DNA of 24,998 bases from a virus. Below, in pieces: positions 22,001 to 24,998 of this stretch (the stretch's first letter is position 1; the number at the start of each line of letters is the position of its first letter). The notes under the pieces were generated by a model, which was not told the DNA's origin, made no database searches, and worked only from the letters and a program-made list of their open reading frames with translations. A program made the translations under genes and the position numbers. The stretch lies in IMG/VR virus record IMGVR_UViG_3300035241_000033, positions 1 to 24,998 of that record; one strand, given 5' to 3'.

Positions 22001-24998
22001 CGCGGCGCTCGCCCGTCTGATCCGCCAGCAGCAGGTCCTCGACGCCCTCTTCAGCGCCCGGATGCGCCTGGGCCGGCTGGAGGAGGAGACCCGCCAGCAG
22101 GAGGACCTCTTCAACGTCAAGCGCGGGGACTTCCTCTTCGAGAGCCAGTACCAGGAGGCGCTGCGCAAGGTCAACCTCGAGCACGAGGTGCGGAGCGCCC
22201 TGCTCAGCGTGGAGTTCGACCGGCAGAAGGCGCTGACCGGCATCAAGCGCGAGGACTTCGCCACCGAGGAGGCCTTCGAGGCGCAGCGCTCCAAGGTGGG
22301 GGCGCAGTTCGACGACATCGCCAAACGGACCGAGGCGGCCGTCCGCAAGCAGGGCGAGCTCTACGTCGAAATCCACAAGATCGACACCCTCTCCTCGGAC
22401 GTCTGGGGGGCGTTCGCGGACACCATGAAGAGCGCCATCACCCAGGCGTTCGAGACGGGGAAGGTGGATTGGGAGTCCCTGTGGAAGAGCCTCATGGACC
22501 GGCTCCTCGGGCTGTTCCTGGACGTCCTCCAGGAGATGCTCGAGCAGTGGATCATCAAGCAGCTTCAGATGGCGGCGGCCTCGAAGGCGATCCAGAGCGG
22601 GACCGGCACCTCCGGGGGAACCGGCGGCGTCGGGGTCAGCGTGCCGATGGGCGGCTGGGGCGGCGGTGGTGGCGGCTTCGGGGGTCTGATCGGGAGTGCG
22701 GGAACCTCTGGCGTAGCCGGTAGCGGCTCGGGGCTCGCCGGCCTCTTCTCGGGGACCGGCGCGGCCGGCGCCGTCGGCATGGTGGCCGCCTGGGTTGTCG
22801 TCCTGGCCGCCTTCGCGATCGGGGTCAACAAGCTCTCCGCCCACCTCCAGAAGACCGAGGAGAGCGTCATCTCCTTCAACTCGTCCCTCGACGTCCAGAT
22901 GGTCAAGGGGGGCGCCCACATCAACGGGCTGGTGACTGCCGGCCAGCAGCTCGCCGAGCAGATCAAGAGCTTCTTCATCGCATACGGCGGGATCTTCGAC
23001 GGGCTCCAGGGATCGATCGCCATCAAACGGCGTGGGCGGGGCGGGAACACCGAGTGGAAGGTGTACGTGGACGGCATCGTCACCAACTTCGGCAAGGATG
23101 CCGAGGCCGCCATGAATTTCGCCCTCATCGAGGCGATCAAGCACAGCGACTCCATCGGGCTCGACCCCCTGGTGGTGGCCGCCATCAAGGACTACACCGG
23201 CAAGTCGATCGACGAGTTCAAGGCCCAGATCGAATTCGCCCAGCGCCTGGCCACCCAGAATCTGCCGGGGATCTCGGGCGACGTGGCCGCCGCGGCGCAG
23301 CAGTACTTCTCCGACCTGCACCAGGCGCAGACCACGTTCAAGGACGACGCGGTGGCACTCGACGCCGCCATCCAGAGCATCACCACCAAATTCGAGAACA
23401 CGGTCCAGGGGCTCAAGAACAGCGCCCTCGGGATCGACACCAGCACGGCCGATTTCCTCGCCTCCCTGCTCGCCTTCAACCAGGGGATGGACAAGGCCTC
23501 CGAGCAGGCCCGGAAGCAGGTCGAGGACCGGATCGCCGCCACCCAGGCCCAGATCGACGGGATGGGTACGGGGCCGAAGCCCAACCTGCGCAACGGCAGC
23601 GAGGAGGACCGCGCGCGCGCCCAGGCCGATTGGGACGCGACGATCGCCCGGCTGCGCCACCAGATCGAGGAGTACACCGCCGAGCTCGACAAGATCCCGC
23701 AGAAGCTCAGCGACTCCGAGATCTCCATGGCGGTCTTCGACTCCCTCTATAAGTACCTGGAGGGAGACAAGAAATACGCCAAACAGGCGCACGAGTATGC
23801 CTTGATGAAGGTGGAGCTGGAATTCGCCTCCATCAAGCTCCAGCTCATCGCTCTCGGCAAATGGGAGGAGTTTGCCGGGATGTTCGACGACGCGCTCGCC
23901 GCGGCCCGCGCGGCGGCCGGGAAGCCGGCCGGAGGGGGCCACGGCGGCGGCGGCAACCGCCAGCAGGACCGCCAGGACTTCCGCAATGAGCTGCGGGACA
24001 TCGAGCGTAGCGCCCTCCCCGACTCGGTGCGCGGAGTGCTGGAGCTGTCCGACAGACTGGCCGACCTGACGAAGCGGGCCAAGGAGCTGAAGATCGCCGA
24101 GACGGAGCTGGCTCACGCCCGCCAGGTCCTGATCGATCAGCAGAGGAAGGCGATTCTCGACCCGGTACGCGAGTACCTCCTCCCCAAGCAGGGCGGGACG
24201 TTCGGCCTCTCTCAGTGGGAAACCAGAGAGGACGACATCCGCAAGAAGTTCGACGACGCCCGCGCTGCGCTCCAGAAGCTCGCCGAGGAGACGCACACGA
24301 AGATCGCGGCGAACGTCTCCTGGCTCAAAGAGGCGGAAAAGAGGGCGTTGGAAAAGCTGGCCGAAGACGCGGTCGACTCGCTCGGTCTCCCGATGGAGGG
24401 CCTGCGCGACAAGACGAAGGCCCTCGCCGACACCATGGCGTTCCTCAAGAAGAGCGTCGACGCCGGCACAATGTCGACCGCTCGCTATAACGAGGTGATG
24501 AAGGAACTGGGCCGGCAGGCCCAGGTCGAGATCCTCGGCCTGATGCAGTCGATCTTAGACGAGATGGGGGCGACGGCCCAGAGCGACGACGTCAAGCGCC
24601 AACTCGCCGAAGCTAGCTTTGTGATGGAGGTGGCGCAACTCAATTTCCTGTACCAACAGTACGTTGCGCTCGGATTGATTACTGGCGACACCAAGGCCAG
24701 GATGGACGATCTTCTCAAGTTCATCAACGATCCCAAAAACTGGCCGGACTTCTCGAAGAAGTCTCCGCCGGAAGAGCCCCCGGTCACCACGACCACCAGT
24801 TCCTTCACCGGCAGCAACGACCCCTTCGGCGACGCCGCCAAGCTGAAGGACGTCCTGATCCAGCAGGCCCGCGAGTGGGCCGGTTCCGTGGTGGGGGACC
24901 TGACCCGTGCCGCCCAGGAGATGAAGGACAAGCTGGCCGATCTCCAGGCGCAGGCGCAGGCCCTGTGGAATTACGCCTCCGGAACCCTGGCCGGCCCG
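19029..24998 (+). CDS. Tape measure protein, 3'-truncated by the window end (at least 1990 aa)
   Basis: The frame is open from TTG 19029 to the last base. TTG is supported by GGAGG (19019-19023) five bases upstream, and no ATG occurs in frame before 19386. Residues about 110-400 fit phage tape measure proteins (TIGR01760-like): TTGLAGAELKDFYKDVLQLS, then IGSAAGSLGVQGSANILLYT, later GLSGDELAKVLPSL. Hydrophobic segments occur near 455-490, 551-575 and 1243-1266. The stretch WGAFADTMKSAITQAF...GKVDWESLWKSLMDRLL (about 1126-1160) resembles the lambda-type tape measure C-terminal motif, but the protein continues for over 800 residues beyond it after a Gly-rich linker (about 1190-1245). The rest is mostly coiled-coil-like. 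This protein sets tail length and probably helps DNA entry. Confidence 0.92.
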   Translation, partial: MGGGENQYDLKLGLDTGLAKRDVDDVTGALFRSGDAADRVAARSGQASAAASRYGAASRQAAAGASAASTANDRLSASALKVDRTLSQTIKTVLTLGTAWISLSAGSAALTGVVNDFTGMESALISVTKTTGLAGAELKDFYKDVLQLSTGAIPLATKDLLDIGSAAGSLGVQGSANILLYTQTIGKLSAASEDLKGSDAATTLTQMMNVQGEGPEHVDKLASVIVRLGLETATTEKGIASVALEVAKSTAPFHIGTANAAAFGAAMGEMRIQSELGGSAIGRTFREIQSAIALGGKALQNFAKVSGVSVAEFKKTFTDDPTQGVLLFLKGLSTYGRNAGVVLEKLGLSGDELAKVLPSLAENYGRLAQRIATAKEEEQNATALNTKAAQVFNSTTSDLERLQNAWEGVRVEVGEGMSPALRQITADLLSFLSAQGDAAGQLGNQFGSALVQVAGLLLVVARNFDVVKSILLVLLAFKIALWFEGMVSGLFRAIAALQAYTAAQSEATAATALFGTTVTTVSPILDQYGRAIVTTTTNTSAAGVASSRFLTGGITPLTIGLGALLAVLLIANSKIEEFSRQAQAAMEAMVKENNDFAASIERIKNLGDTVKGALGAEAEAAELTKKLIAAGNIDPKSIEGQRIAQQNALEFHGKRTEALFAERDALKVAQKAQVDYGTQLDQLKKQESDLTDEITRQEAARQKGLGQGRGVGVVQANEAADQIASSQAKLDAVQAKIKDTEIAYQRAGISVKDLTTTVGNLTTTTEGYVAPAAKATKGVGDLAGKVDHAAAQFAKLSLEIETAITGQNAIADAYGRSSKEGRQAELQAEENNRVLNKADELQGKLRTSIEDRTRVEIQAERTAVGAKTIASLKDQVAAAEELQSALQSGLSPAIEAAKRKQELLAASTDATTGSAANQSDTIDGLVAKLFNLGKQNAFLEQKRQLEESNAAMTKAAETWDGTAASIEVTNNVLTVNNSIHQQTIGLLGDEAAALARLIRQQQVLDALFSARMRLGRLEEETRQQEDLFNVKRGDFLFESQYQEALRKVNLEHEVRSALLSVEFDRQKALTGIKREDFATEEAFEAQRSKVGAQFDDIAKRTEAAVRKQGELYVEIHKIDTLSSDVWGAFADTMKSAITQAFETGKVDWESLWKSLMDRLLGLFLDVLQEMLEQWIIKQLQMAAASKAIQSGTGTSGGTGGVGVSVPMGGWGGGGGGFGGLIGSAGTSGVAGSGSGLAGLFSGTGAAGAVGMVAAWVVVLAAFAIGVNKLSAHLQKTEESVISFNSSLDVQMVKGGAHINGLVTAGQQLAEQIKSFFIAYGGIFDGLQGSIAIKRRGRGGNTEWKVYVDGIVTNFGKDAEAAMNFALIEAIKHSDSIGLDPLVVAAIKDYTGKSIDEFKAQIEFAQRLATQNLPGISGDVAAAAQQYFSDLHQAQTTFKDDAVALDAAIQSITTKFENTVQGLKNSALGIDTSTADFLASLLAFNQGMDKASEQARKQVEDRIAATQAQIDGMGTGPKPNLRNGSEEDRARAQADWDATIARLRHQIEEYTAELDKIPQKLSDSEISMAVFDSLYKYLEGDKKYAKQAHEYALMKVELEFASIKLQLIALGKWEEFAGMFDDALAAARAAAGKPAGGGHGGGGNRQQDRQDFRNELRDIERSALPDSVRGVLELSDRLADLTKRAKELKIAETELAHARQVLIDQQRKAILDPVREYLLPKQGGTFGLSQWETREDDIRKKFDDARAALQKLAEETHTKIAANVSWLKEAEKRALEKLAEDAVDSLGLPMEGLRDKTKALADTMAFLKKSVDAGTMSTARYNEVMKELGRQAQVEILGLMQSILDEMGATAQSDDVKRQLAEASFVMEVAQLNFLYQQYVALGLITGDTKARMDDLLKFINDPKNWPDFSKKSPPEEPPVTTTTSSFTGSNDPFGDAAKLKDVLIQQAREWAGSVVGDLTRAAQEMKDKLADLQAQAQALWNYASGTLAGP

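Noticed and set aside
22600-22770. Gly/Ser-rich low-complexity DNA as a repeat or recombination site
   Set aside because: It is in frame within the tape measure gene and reads as a flexible linker; no exact repeat unit of useful length was seen.
20208-24296. A 1362-codon open frame on the minus strand opposite the tape measure gene
   Set aside because: It is the antisense mirror of a long high-GC coding frame. Its Leu/Gly/Val/Arg-rich product has no recognisable domain, and the plus strand clearly encodes a tape measure protein.

Overview
The window looks like one stretch of a tailed dsDNA phage or prophage (Caudoviricetes, siphovirus-type) with high-GC DNA (by eye well above 60%; third codon positions almost all G or C). 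All supported genes lie on the + strand and are tightly packed, many joined by ATGA, GTGA or TGATG stop/start overlaps. The late genes follow the HK97/lambda head-to-tail order. No integrase, repressor, lysis gene, tRNA, rRNA, CRISPR array or insertion sequence was seen, so lifestyle and host cannot be decided. A high-GC bacterial host is inferred from composition only.

Layout. (1) 1-5950, accessory genes: a 5'-truncated Cys-rich ORF that runs out of frame into the C-terminal catalytic piece of a DNA methyltransferase; a small protein with a Tat-like N-terminus; a promoter with a palindromic operator candidate; an HNH endonuclease; about ten mostly unrecognised small genes; and a predicted exported HNH (DUF1524-type) nuclease. 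The two largest unknowns (4494-5408, 5405-5950) lie just before the terminase, where a small terminase subunit would be expected. (2) 5951-6231, a non-coding block with several hairpins and a promoter-like pair, ending just before the terminase. (3) 6232-8418, the large terminase, which appears to be a tandem fusion: a decayed first ATPase domain followed by a complete ATPase-nuclease terminase. (4) 8549-13628, head genes: MuF-like head morphogenesis protein, portal, prohead protease, HK97-fold major capsid protein. (5) 13674-16423, probable decoration protein, a small unknown, head-tail connector, head closure, gp10-like tail completion and tail terminator. (6) 16420-24998, tail tube, two tail assembly chaperone ORFs joined by a predicted -1 ribosomal frameshift (the lambda heptamer GGGAAAG in the right phase), and a tape measure protein that is open for at least 1990 codons and runs off the end.

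How they work together: terminase packages DNA through the portal into a capsid built from the major capsid protein, with the protease maturing the shell. Connector, closure and terminator proteins join the head to a tail tube whose length is set by the tape measure protein with the help of the frameshifted chaperones. The most unusual items are the double-ATPase terminase, the structured leader in front of it, the frameshift site, the out-of-frame 34-bp duplication in a small basic gene, and the very long tape measure protein.
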